A stretch of DNA of 32,679 bases, taken from the IMG/VR virus record IMGVR_UViG_3300029922_000211, positions 1 through 32,679 of that record. The stretch is one strand, 5' to 3'. The notes beneath the pieces are model-generated. The model was not told the DNA's origin, ran no database searches, and saw only the letters and a program-made list of their open reading frames with translations. The stretch's first letter is position 1. Every line of letters starts with the position of its first letter. The DNA is from a virus. Positions 24,251 to 29,912 of this stretch are shown piece by piece. Both the position numbers and the translations under genes were made by a program.

Positions 24251-25105
24251 ATGAAACGCATCAGATGGACTAATGAAATGTTACAAGAAGAAGCATTGAA
24301 ATTTAATAACAAAAGAGATTTTCATAATAATAGTCCTGCGTATAAGACAGCCTCGTTTCGAGGAATTTTAGACGATATTTGTAAACATATGCCCGAAGTC
24401 TCCAACTTTCCCTGGTCTATAGAAGAATTACAAGAAGAAGCTTTAAAATATAAAAGTAGAAAACATTTTCAGATAAATAGCAATGCCTATCAAGTAGCAC
24501 AAAAAAGAAAAATACTAGATCAAATTTGTTCACATATGCCAAAACATATGGATGTGTCTGGTAAAAATCATTCAAGATTTAAATGGACTTTGGAAAAACT
24601 GCAAATAGAAGCCTTAAAGTATAATAATAGAGGCGATCTATTTCTAAAAAATTTAGGTGCATATAAAGCTGCGGTACGATTAGAGATATTAGATGAAATC
24701 TGTAAACATATGAATAAATCTCATAATATTTCTAAACCAGAACAAAATTTATTTGATACAATTAAAAATATTTATCCAAAAACTCAGATTTTAAGAAAAC
24801 GTAGTATTAAAATCGAAAACAAACCCCATATTAAGGGTTTTGATTTAGATATTTACATTCCAGAACTACGTAAGGGTATAGAGTTTGACGGAACTTATTG
24901 GCATTCTGTGGAAGGATTAAAAAGATCCAGACAACATTGGCCTAGTGAAGATTTGACCGATTATTCTAAAATTAAGGATAGTTATTTCGCTTCAAAAGGT
25001 ATCCAAATATTTCATATCAAGGAAGAAGACTGGAATAAAGATAAACAAGTTTGTATTGATAAATGTTTAGAATTTTTGAATGTTACATTGGAAAAGGTAG
25101 CTTAA
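24251..25105 (+). CDS. Homing endonuclease, Vsr-like/EDxHD type, three N-terminal repeats
   Basis: 284 residues. Repeats lie at about 5-50, 55-100 and 114-158, each ending in ICxHM (ICKHMPEV, ICSHMPKH, ICKHMNKS). The nuclease domain begins near 165, with GFDLDIYIPELRKGIEFDG followed by TYWHSVEG and HIKEEDW. Unlike its relatives at 1623 and 17274 it has no promoter of its own. AAGGAG inside the end of the portal gene is the ribosome-binding site, so it would be expressed with the portal. Its catalytic core shares an 81-bp identical tract with the gene at 17274. It sits between the portal and the gene at 25107. Confidence 0.8.
   Translation: MKRIRWTNEMLQEEALKFNNKRDFHNNSPAYKTASFRGILDDICKHMPEVSNFPWSIEELQEEALKYKSRKHFQINSNAYQVAQKRKILDQICSHMPKHMDVSGKNHSRFKWTLEKLQIEALKYNNRGDLFLKNLGAYKAAVRLEILDEICKHMNKSHNISKPEQNLFDTIKNIYPKTQILRKRSIKIENKPHIKGFDLDIYIPELRKGIEFDGTYWHSVEGLKRSRQHWPSEDLTDYSKIKDSYFASKGIQIFHIKEEDWNKDKQVCIDKCLEFLNVTLEKVA
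24808..24888 (+). repeat. 81-bp tract identical to 17960-18040
   Basis: Second copy of the shared catalytic-core tract. A separate shared run of 35 bp, around 24413-24447 and 17586-17620, encodes part of a repeat unit. Confidence 0.85.
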
Positions 25106-25106
25106 T

Positions 25107-25694
25107 ATGTCGATGATAGATTATAAATCAAAATATATGGATCTGAAAGCTAAATTTCTAAGTACTGTTGACTTGAGTTACAGACTCGGTTATGAAGCAG
25201 GACTTAAAGATTCACAAGCAGATCAAGCTCAACAACAAATGCAACAACAGGCAGCTATGTCACAACCAGGAATGCCTACAGAATCTCCTTCTATCGAAGA
25301 TACCACTCCAGCTCAAGAACAACCTAAATCAACGAATCCAAATGAAGACGAACTTGGACAGCACATCGAAAAGCTTGAGTCTATGGTTGCTAAGGGAGAA
25401 ATCTCCTCTTCAGAAGTACAAGAACTCAAAAAAACTTTAAATGATATTAAGTCTCTTCAGATTCAAATGAACTTGACTAAATCTATGGATAGTATCAAGC
25501 ATAATCATAAACGTCCCGCTTTGACGCTTAGTCCAAAACTTCAGGCTAACCTGTCTGCACCGGCCAAAAAAGCCCTAACTCTGCAAGAACAAATTGTTGG
25601 GGATATTTTTAGCAAATGGGAGAAAGACGCTTCTAGTACAACTTCTGGAATCAGCTCCATCATTGGTATGGAAGGTTTGACTAAAAAAGATTAG
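25107..25694 (+). CDS. Glutamine-rich head-module protein, unknown
   Basis: 195 residues. After a helical start (KYMDLKAKFLSTVDLSYRLG) there is a Gln-rich stretch (QADQAQQQMQQQAAMSQ) and a Pro/Ser/Thr linker. A coiled-coil-like region follows (GQHIEKLESMVAKGEISSSE, then VQELKKTLNDIKSLQIQMN), and then a basic region with HNHKRP. The C-terminus is IVGDIFSKWEKD with a polar tail. Its place between portal and minor head protein, and the coiled-coil character, make a scaffold or assembly factor plausible. No direct evidence. Confidence 0.5.
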   Translation: MSMIDYKSKYMDLKAKFLSTVDLSYRLGYEAGLKDSQADQAQQQMQQQAAMSQPGMPTESPSIEDTTPAQEQPKSTNPNEDELGQHIEKLESMVAKGEISSSEVQELKKTLNDIKSLQIQMNLTKSMDSIKHNHKRPALTLSPKLQANLSAPAKKALTLQEQIVGDIFSKWEKDASSTTSGISSIIGMEGLTKKD

Positions 25695-25706
25695 TCGAAT
25701 TAAAAA

Positions 25707-26474
25707 ATGCATGGACTACACTCTTCCTCCAAAGACCAAATTACAAGACTAGTCGAAAACCTATTCGATAAGACAGCCCTACGTTTTTTGGGCGATCATC
25801 CAAAACTAAAACATAAAAAAATACCTTTGCTTGGATTTGAAGCAGGATTAGGCCTAGCTGCACTTTTTGTTCAATCCATGAATAACCGATGGTTAAACAA
25901 CATAGAACAAGATGTACTAAAAGGTCTTGTAGATGGTTCTCTTTCCTATATAGAAGTTCTTAAGAACAAAACTTCAAACGATATCATACAAAAAGTAGAT
26001 GGACTAGCTAGGGAAGCTAGGATTAGTGGTGAGAAAATACCAGAATCTGAGTTAAATAAGGCAGTCCAAGAAGAACTTTCTAAGGCTACCTCTCATTTAG
26101 AAATGATACTTTCATCAGAAAGTACTAAAAGCCGTAACTTAGGAATGGCCATGGATATCACCAGAGCTGCTGCGATCGATGGCGAACGCGATCCCATCGT
26201 TGGTTTTGCTGTTATTAGAGACGATAGTACTTGCGAAGTTTGTATAAAGCTAAACCTAATGCCAGACGGTGTCACTCCAAGACTTTATAGAATGTCAGAA
26301 TTGAGTGCCGGCTATTATAAACGTGGAGATACAAAGCCTAGCCTTCTGGGTAATCACCCTCGATGTCGTTGCACACCATTTAATGTGCCCTCTGATTGGG
26401 GTTTTACCAAAGACGGGCATATTACCTTTGTAAGTGCTGGCCACGATGCCTTAGAAGAACAAAGAAAAGATTAA
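25707..26474 (+). CDS. Minor head protein, Mu gpF / SPP1 gp7-like
   Basis: 255 residues. The N-terminal half is helical. The C-terminal half has the cysteine/histidine pattern of phage head-morphogenesis proteins: DDSTCEVC (C176, C179) and NHPRCRC (H217, C220, C222), with G/D residues between. These proteins contact the portal and are needed for head assembly or DNA injection. The initiator (ATG 25707) has no obvious ribosome-binding site and sits 13 nt after the previous gene. It is the last plus-strand gene of the packaging module; a minus-strand accessory cluster begins 3 nt beyond its stop. Confidence 0.75.
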   Translation: MHGLHSSSKDQITRLVENLFDKTALRFLGDHPKLKHKKIPLLGFEAGLGLAALFVQSMNNRWLNNIEQDVLKGLVDGSLSYIEVLKNKTSNDIIQKVDGLAREARISGEKIPESELNKAVQEELSKATSHLEMILSSESTKSRNLGMAMDITRAAAIDGERDPIVGFAVIRDDSTCEVCIKLNLMPDGVTPRLYRMSELSAGYYKRGDTKPSLLGNHPRCRCTPFNVPSDWGFTKDGHITFVSAGHDALEEQRKD

Positions 26475-26477
26475 GTT

Positions 26478-26576
26478 TCACACAACTACTATCTTAGTGA
26501 GACCAAGACTATCTAGGACCTTGTAAACAAAGTACTTATCATTAAAATCTCTACCGCCGGTAAACACAACCTTCAT
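26478..26576 (-). pseudogene. Truncated SLOG/DUF2493-type gene (N-terminal remnant)
   Basis: A 32-residue frame from the ATG at 26576 to TGA at 26478. It reads MKVVFTGGRDFNDK, then YFVYKVLDSLGLTKIVVV. The TGGRDF opening is the nucleotide-binding start of the YspA/DUF2493 branch of the SLOG superfamily, whose members are usually well over 100 residues. All the rest of the fold is missing. The stop codon lies 3 nt from the end of the plus-strand minor head gene, so the loss coincides with a module boundary. It overlaps the preceding gene by ATGA, so it would still be translated. Confidence 0.65.
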
Positions 26577-26875
26577 GAGTCTAAACTTATTTTGCAAATT
26601 TCTACATCCCATTTATTTTTGGCGGCTTCTAAAAACATAGAAAACACTTCTTCTCCACACATTTGTTTGAACTTCTCTATATTTTCTGGAAATTGGTAGA
26701 TTATATACTCATCTCCTTTTTTTGGTCCTTTAATCTTAACTATATCAAATGCTTCAATCATTACATGATTTACCCAATCATGTTGAGTTGCATTAGGTTC
26801 TCCAGTCCAAACGTAAAAATGATGTCCTTCGCCAGTAGCAAAATATAAACTAAGCTGACCTTTGTAAATTTTCAT
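26573..26875 (-). CDS. Small acidic/mixed protein, unknown
   Basis: 100 residues with an AGGAAA ribosome-binding site. It is compact and mixed alpha/beta (KIYKGQLSLYFATGEGHHFY, then IEAFDIVKIKGPKKGDEYII), with a helix near the C-terminus. No recognised family. It overlaps its downstream neighbour (the SLOG remnant) by ATGA and its upstream neighbour by 4 nt, so the four minus-strand frames at 26478-27470 look like one operon. Confidence 0.55.
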   Translation of the reverse strand: MKIYKGQLSLYFATGEGHHFYVWTGEPNATQHDWVNHVMIEAFDIVKIKGPKKGDEYIIYQFPENIEKFKQMCGEEVFSMFLEAAKNKWDVEICKISLDS

Positions 26876-27090
26876 GTATTTCCTAAATTTCCCGGCGTCT
26901 TATGACAAATTTCACATTCACTATAGAAAGTACCTGGTATACCCGGTTGCTCATTAGGCCGCCACCTATGGGGCGGACAAGCCTTTTCTTTTGGACCCAA
27001 TAGCTCGGGAGTTTGTGTCTTTTTATCCATTTTATACATGAATAGATTAAAGATTATTAAAACTGCAGCCATAATGAAAAAATTACTCAT
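26872..27090 (-). CDS. Membrane-anchored CxxC protein, unknown
   Basis: 72 residues from the ATG at 27090. This start was chosen because AGGAG lies eight bases before it; a TTG at 27105 would overlap that site. Residues 2-20 form a hydrophobic anchor (SNFFIMAAVLIIFNLFMY). A soluble part follows, with CPPHRW and, later, CEICHK, giving a possible zinc site. With a short N-terminus outside and positive residues just after the anchor, it is probably a single-pass inner-membrane protein. It lies between the ImmA-like peptidase and the gene at 26573. Confidence 0.55.
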   Translation of the reverse strand: MSNFFIMAAVLIIFNLFMYKMDKKTQTPELLGPKEKACPPHRWRPNEQPGIPGTFYSECEICHKTPGNLGNT

Positions 27091-27101
27091 CTTATCTCCT
27101 A

Positions 27102-27470
27102 TCAAATTTCATGCCAAGACTTTATACGATTTTTAACTATTTTTTTAGCATGACTGTAAAAATTTTTATATTCATATACTTCGACACCATTAATTCTAAG
27201 TAGTTGAATAGCAAACCAATTCGCCTGCTCTTCTGTTCTATTCTTTTTAGCTCTTTTGAATAGCTTACCCTTAGTCATATAAAAGAGATGCCCCGATTCA
27301 TGCGCAAGTATGAAATATTTTTCTTTATACGAAAGACTTGGTTTAATAAATATAAAAGCCTTTAAAGATCCTACTTGACAGCAGTACCCTAGAAAGTCGT
27401 GATCGCATATACAACATCCTAAGTTAGTCAAATCGTTGGCTAATTCTTTATAAAGTTCTTTATAGTTCAT
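27102..27470 (-). CDS. ImmA/IrrE-type metallopeptidase
   Basis: 122 residues. YFILAHESGHLFYM gives the HExxH zinc motif (H57, E58, H61). RTEEQANWFAIQLL (about 78-91) supplies the third ligand region (E80/E81) in the ExxAN-FA form typical of the ImmA/IrrE (M78) family. In phage and mobile elements such peptidases usually cleave repressors; no repressor-type partner is seen beside it here. Five cysteines (19, 20, 22, 30, 31) in the N-terminal part are unusual and could be a second metal site. It is short compared with ImmA, but the catalytic motif is intact. It begins a minus-strand operon behind its own promoter. Confidence 0.75.
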   Translation of the reverse strand: MNYKELYKELANDLTNLGCCICDHDFLGYCCQVGSLKAFIFIKPSLSYKEKYFILAHESGHLFYMTKGKLFKRAKKNRTEEQANWFAIQLLRINGVEVYEYKNFYSHAKKIVKNRIKSWHEI

Positions 27471-27488
27471 TTAACCTATCCCACAATT

Positions 27489-27517
27489 ATGATATAGTAT
27501 TTATACAAGAAAGTCAA
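27489..27517 (-). promoter_or_regulatory. Sigma70-like promoter of the ImmA-like operon
   Basis: On the minus strand: TTGACT (27517-27512), a 17-bp spacer and TATCAT (27494-27489). An ATAGG ribosome-binding sequence lies before the ATG at 27470. The -10 overlaps the plus-strand -10 of the DUF5675 gene, so the two promoters compete for polymerase. Confidence 0.55.
27490..27498 (+). promoter_or_regulatory. Extended -10 element upstream of the DUF5675 gene
   Basis: TGATATAGT (TATAGT at 27493-27498) has the same TRTGATATA pattern as the boxes before 15794, 18257 and 22399. No good -35 is present. An AAGGTG ribosome-binding sequence follows before the GTG start at 27526. Confidence 0.4.
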
Positions 27518-27525
27518 GGTGTTTT

Positions 27526-28107
27526 GTGGGACAATCTATATGGCAAACCATAGCTCAAGTCATAGCTCAAGTCATAGGTAAAATATTGGGTAGTGGAACC
27601 GAAGATGGGGCAAGTATAAGCGCTTCTATCGATATACCAATCAATGATGTCCCAAAAGAACCGATTGCTAATGAGTCCAAGATAGAGAGTTCTATGAAAC
27701 CAGAGACTGTTAGTTTAGTAGTAACTCGTTCCAGAATCACGCCAGAAGGCATATTCGGCCAGCTTAAAAAGCAAGATGGATCTTTTATAGCCTATACTTT
27801 GGAACACTCTTTTAATGAAAAACCTAAGGTAGCCTTGGGCGTATACAAATGTGTACGCGGACAACATAGACTTCATAGTATGACAGAAGACTTTACCACC
27901 TTCGAAGTTACCGGCGTTCCAGACTTTCAAGGTAAGCCTGTATCTGGCATCCTATTTCATTGGGGTAATTTCGACAAAGATAGCAGCGGGTGCTTTTTGC
28001 TTGGTAAAGGAGAAACCCCAAATATGATTACAAATTCAAAAGTAGCATGGCAGGAATTTATGGATATGCTAGCTGGTGTTGACAGTTTTGAATTGACAGT
28101 AGAATAG
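27526..28107 (+). CDS. DUF5675 domain protein, possible cell-wall/lysis role
   Basis: 193 residues starting at GTG. The first 24 residues are amphipathic or hydrophobic (WQTIAQVIAQVIGKILGSG), encoded by a 12-bp tandem repeat at 27549-27572. After a polar linker the domain at about 62-193 has the DUF5675 features: an early TRS strand, AYTLEHSF, the G-x-Y-K-C strand, a VTGVP segment, ILFHWGNFDKDSSGCFLLG near the end, and a C-terminal helix. DUF5675 proteins occur near phage lysis and tail genes, and the HxGN...GC pattern has been compared with L,D-transpeptidase-like folds. Its biochemistry is not established. It is flanked by convergent genes and has a divergent promoter. Confidence 0.6.
   Translation: MGQSIWQTIAQVIAQVIGKILGSGTEDGASISASIDIPINDVPKEPIANESKIESSMKPETVSLVVTRSRITPEGIFGQLKKQDGSFIAYTLEHSFNEKPKVALGVYKCVRGQHRLHSMTEDFTTFEVTGVPDFQGKPVSGILFHWGNFDKDSSGCFLLGKGETPNMITNSKVAWQEFMDMLAGVDSFELTVE
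27549..27572 (+). repeat. 12-bp tandem repeat in the DUF5675 gene
   Basis: CATAGCTCAAGT occurs twice in tandem, followed by a partial third copy (CATAGGT). It encodes the IAQV-IAQV-I(G) helix and keeps the frame. Confidence 0.75.
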
Positions 28108-28108
28108 T

Positions 28109-28363
28109 CTAATCTACGACTTCTTCTAGCGAACTATAGGTTCTAGTTGTTTCAGCATGAACTGTAAATTTTCTAGGTGCTGTATCTTGAATTTCCATAA
28201 TCCAAACAGTGTACGTATCTTTTGAGTATTCTGCCGAATCTGATTCGTATCTTTCTACAGCATCTTCGGCAGCAGAAGAATAACCACCCAGGATAGTAAT
28301 TTTAGATGTGTCATCTTTATCCCATTCTTTTCCAACACAATATAGGTAAGTTCTAAAGTTCAT
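28109..28363 (-). CDS. Small acidic protein, unknown
   Basis: 84 residues with a GGAG ribosome-binding site. It has beta strands separated by acidic loops (NFRTYLYCVGKEWDKDD, YTVWIMEIQDTAPRKFTVHA). No family recognised. Its start overlaps the stop of the gene at 28360-28536 by ATGA-type overlap, suggesting a pair expressed together. It converges with the DUF5675 gene. Confidence 0.5.
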   Translation of the reverse strand: MNFRTYLYCVGKEWDKDDTSKITILGGYSSAAEDAVERYESDSAEYSKDTYTVWIMEIQDTAPRKFTVHAETTRTYSSLEEVVD

Positions 28364-28536
28364 GTGCTTTCTCCTCTAACGCCTAATTCTTCGTAAATTT
28401 CATTAGCTAGAGCTATTTCTTCTCCAATTTTATTGGCTTGCTGTTCAAATAGTTCTCTGAGAGTCTCTGTATCTAAGCTCTCAAAGTCTAAATTTTTGTA
28501 TTTTAATCGCTTTAGATATGAGTTCTTATTATTCAT
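28360..28536 (-). CDS. Small helical protein, unknown
   Basis: 58 residues from the ATG at 28536. It is rich in Glu, Leu and Lys with heptad-like spacing (LRELFEQQANKIGEEIALAN, EIYEELGVRG) and probably a coiled coil. There is no ribosome-binding site; a promoter -10 lies six bases upstream. The stop overlaps the start of the gene at 28109-28363. No function assigned. Confidence 0.55.
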   Translation of the reverse strand: MNNKNSYLKRLKYKNLDFESLDTETLRELFEQQANKIGEEIALANEIYEELGVRGEST

Positions 28537-28542
28537 CTTAGT

Positions 28543-28571
28543 AGAATAGCAAGCTCATCTGAATAAATCAA
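28543..28571 (-). promoter_or_regulatory. Sigma70-like promoter of the small gene at 28536 (leaderless)
   Basis: TTGATT (28571-28566), a 17-bp spacer and TATTCT (28548-28543). Six bases follow to the ATG at 28536 and no ribosome-binding site is present. Confidence 0.5.
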
Positions 28572-28574
28572 GTT

Positions 28575-29855
28575 TTATTTTTGCTTTTTATCGAGCCAAC
28601 TATGCATGGATGGACGAGCCATCATTTTTTTAAGCTTTTTCTCAGCTTTAAGCGATTTATTTAAACAGAGGGTTTGCCCTAGAGCTTTGATTTCGCCTTT
28701 AGTCAAGTTTGGCATGGTTTTTGCCATATAGGATTCGAATTCTTCTCTTTTATTCCAGGCTTTATACTCTTGCTCAGCTCTGGCTAACATGCTCATTCCC
28801 ATAGCGCCTTCTCTGGCGTTAGGGTCATTTTTCTTGTCTTCAAAGCCTTTTTTCATTTTTTTGTCAAGCGACTCTTTACCAAGAGCGGCGCCACCGACTA
28901 GGGTAGCAGGAGCTGCCATTCCAGAGCCAGCCGTCATAGCTTTGTTAAGTTTAGGTTTAATCATTCCTGCGGATGAAACACTGTGAAGTCTATTTGGACT
29001 TACTTTATTTTCGCTAACTCCAGACATGTATTTTACAGCGTGCGCTCCAGCATCTTTTGGATTACTAAAGGTACCTTTTTCTCCACCAACTCCGGCTAGC
29101 TTACCAGCATGCTTTACGTGGAAATTGTCGCCTTCTTTTATAACAGAAACGTGCCCATGTTCTGGGTGTTGAAAATTACCACCACCAGTGTGATTCCAGC
29201 CTTTTGCACCATTAACAGGGGTTGATTTTGTAGGAGCCGGATGAGCGGATGGAATACTAGAACCAGGAACTTCTGCTTTTTTCATAGATTTTTCTTCTTC
29301 AAATAGCTCTATAGTTACGGAGGGTTCTGATTTGAATAGAGAATCCGCATCCGAATCTTTTTTCTTATCTTGTGCGGATATTAGTTCTGCAATACATTGT
29401 TTGTTAGCACTTGCTCCGGTTACTGTTATTCTACGAGCAATTGACTTAGTAACAACAATACCTTGTTTATCTACCTTAGAGCCTTCTATACTGAATCCAA
29501 CCATAGGGTTTTCATCGGGATGCTGTGAATCATCTATAAATAAAGCAGCACATTCTTTGGCGGAATCTTTTTTGTCATCAAATAAACGTCCCATCACATA
29601 TAGGTATGGTGTTTTGCATTTTTCCCAGTAATATTTATGACGGTCATTTTCACAATCTTTATCGGAAAATATTTTTTTATATTCTAGTATTTTTCCAACT
29701 GTTTGTGCAGGGATATCGCTCTTGTGCTCCCAATTAAAGGCTCCGCCTATCAATGAAGAACAATCTATACCCGCAAGATCTACGATTTCACCAGCGGTAT
29801 CTATTGCTTGGCTAGATCCAATTCCGTCTATATAGGTGCACTGATTATCTGACAT
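28575..29855 (-). CDS. Prohead (capsid maturation) protease
   Basis: 426 residues. The N-terminal domain has GGAFNWEHKSD (H44), YLYVMGRLFDD, MVGFSIEGSKV (S122 in SIEG) and then ITVTGASANKQ, the order of His, Ser and V-T-x-x-x-N motifs in the T4 gp21/S80-like prohead proteases. The protease domain ends near residue 160. K-S-E at 175-177 (LFKSEPSVT) may be a self-cleavage site. The remaining 250 residues are basic and Gly/Ser/Lys-rich and look like a scaffold or internal region. The gene is on the minus strand, unlike the portal and terminase, and has an AATCTTTA box four bases before the ATG. No neighbouring major capsid gene is visible. Confidence 0.75.
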   Translation of the reverse strand: MSDNQCTYIDGIGSSQAIDTAGEIVDLAGIDCSSLIGGAFNWEHKSDIPAQTVGKILEYKKIFSDKDCENDRHKYYWEKCKTPYLYVMGRLFDDKKDSAKECAALFIDDSQHPDENPMVGFSIEGSKVDKQGIVVTKSIARRITVTGASANKQCIAELISAQDKKKDSDADSLFKSEPSVTIELFEEEKSMKKAEVPGSSIPSAHPAPTKSTPVNGAKGWNHTGGGNFQHPEHGHVSVIKEGDNFHVKHAGKLAGVGGEKGTFSNPKDAGAHAVKYMSGVSENKVSPNRLHSVSSAGMIKPKLNKAMTAGSGMAAPATLVGGAALGKESLDKKMKKGFEDKKNDPNAREGAMGMSMLARAEQEYKAWNKREEFESYMAKTMPNLTKGEIKALGQTLCLNKSLKAEKKLKKMMARPSMHSWLDKKQK

Positions 29856-29858
29856 ACA

Positions 29859-29870
29859 CTAAAGATTGGT
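29859..29870 (-). promoter_or_regulatory. AATCTTTA-type promoter-like box abutting the protease gene
   Basis: On the minus strand ACCAATCTTTAG (29870-29859) is followed by TGT and the ATG at 29855. Four bases separate the AATCTTTA core from the start codon. There is no ribosome-binding site. It is the only minus-strand member of the seven boxes. Confidence 0.5.
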
Positions 29871-29912
29871 TTAAAGACATAATAATGAAAATTACTGAGT
29901 AATATCTAATAG

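Noticed and set aside
27091-27105. TTG at 27105 as the start of the membrane-anchored gene
   Set aside because: It overlaps the AGGAG ribosome-binding sequence that is well placed for the ATG at 27090.
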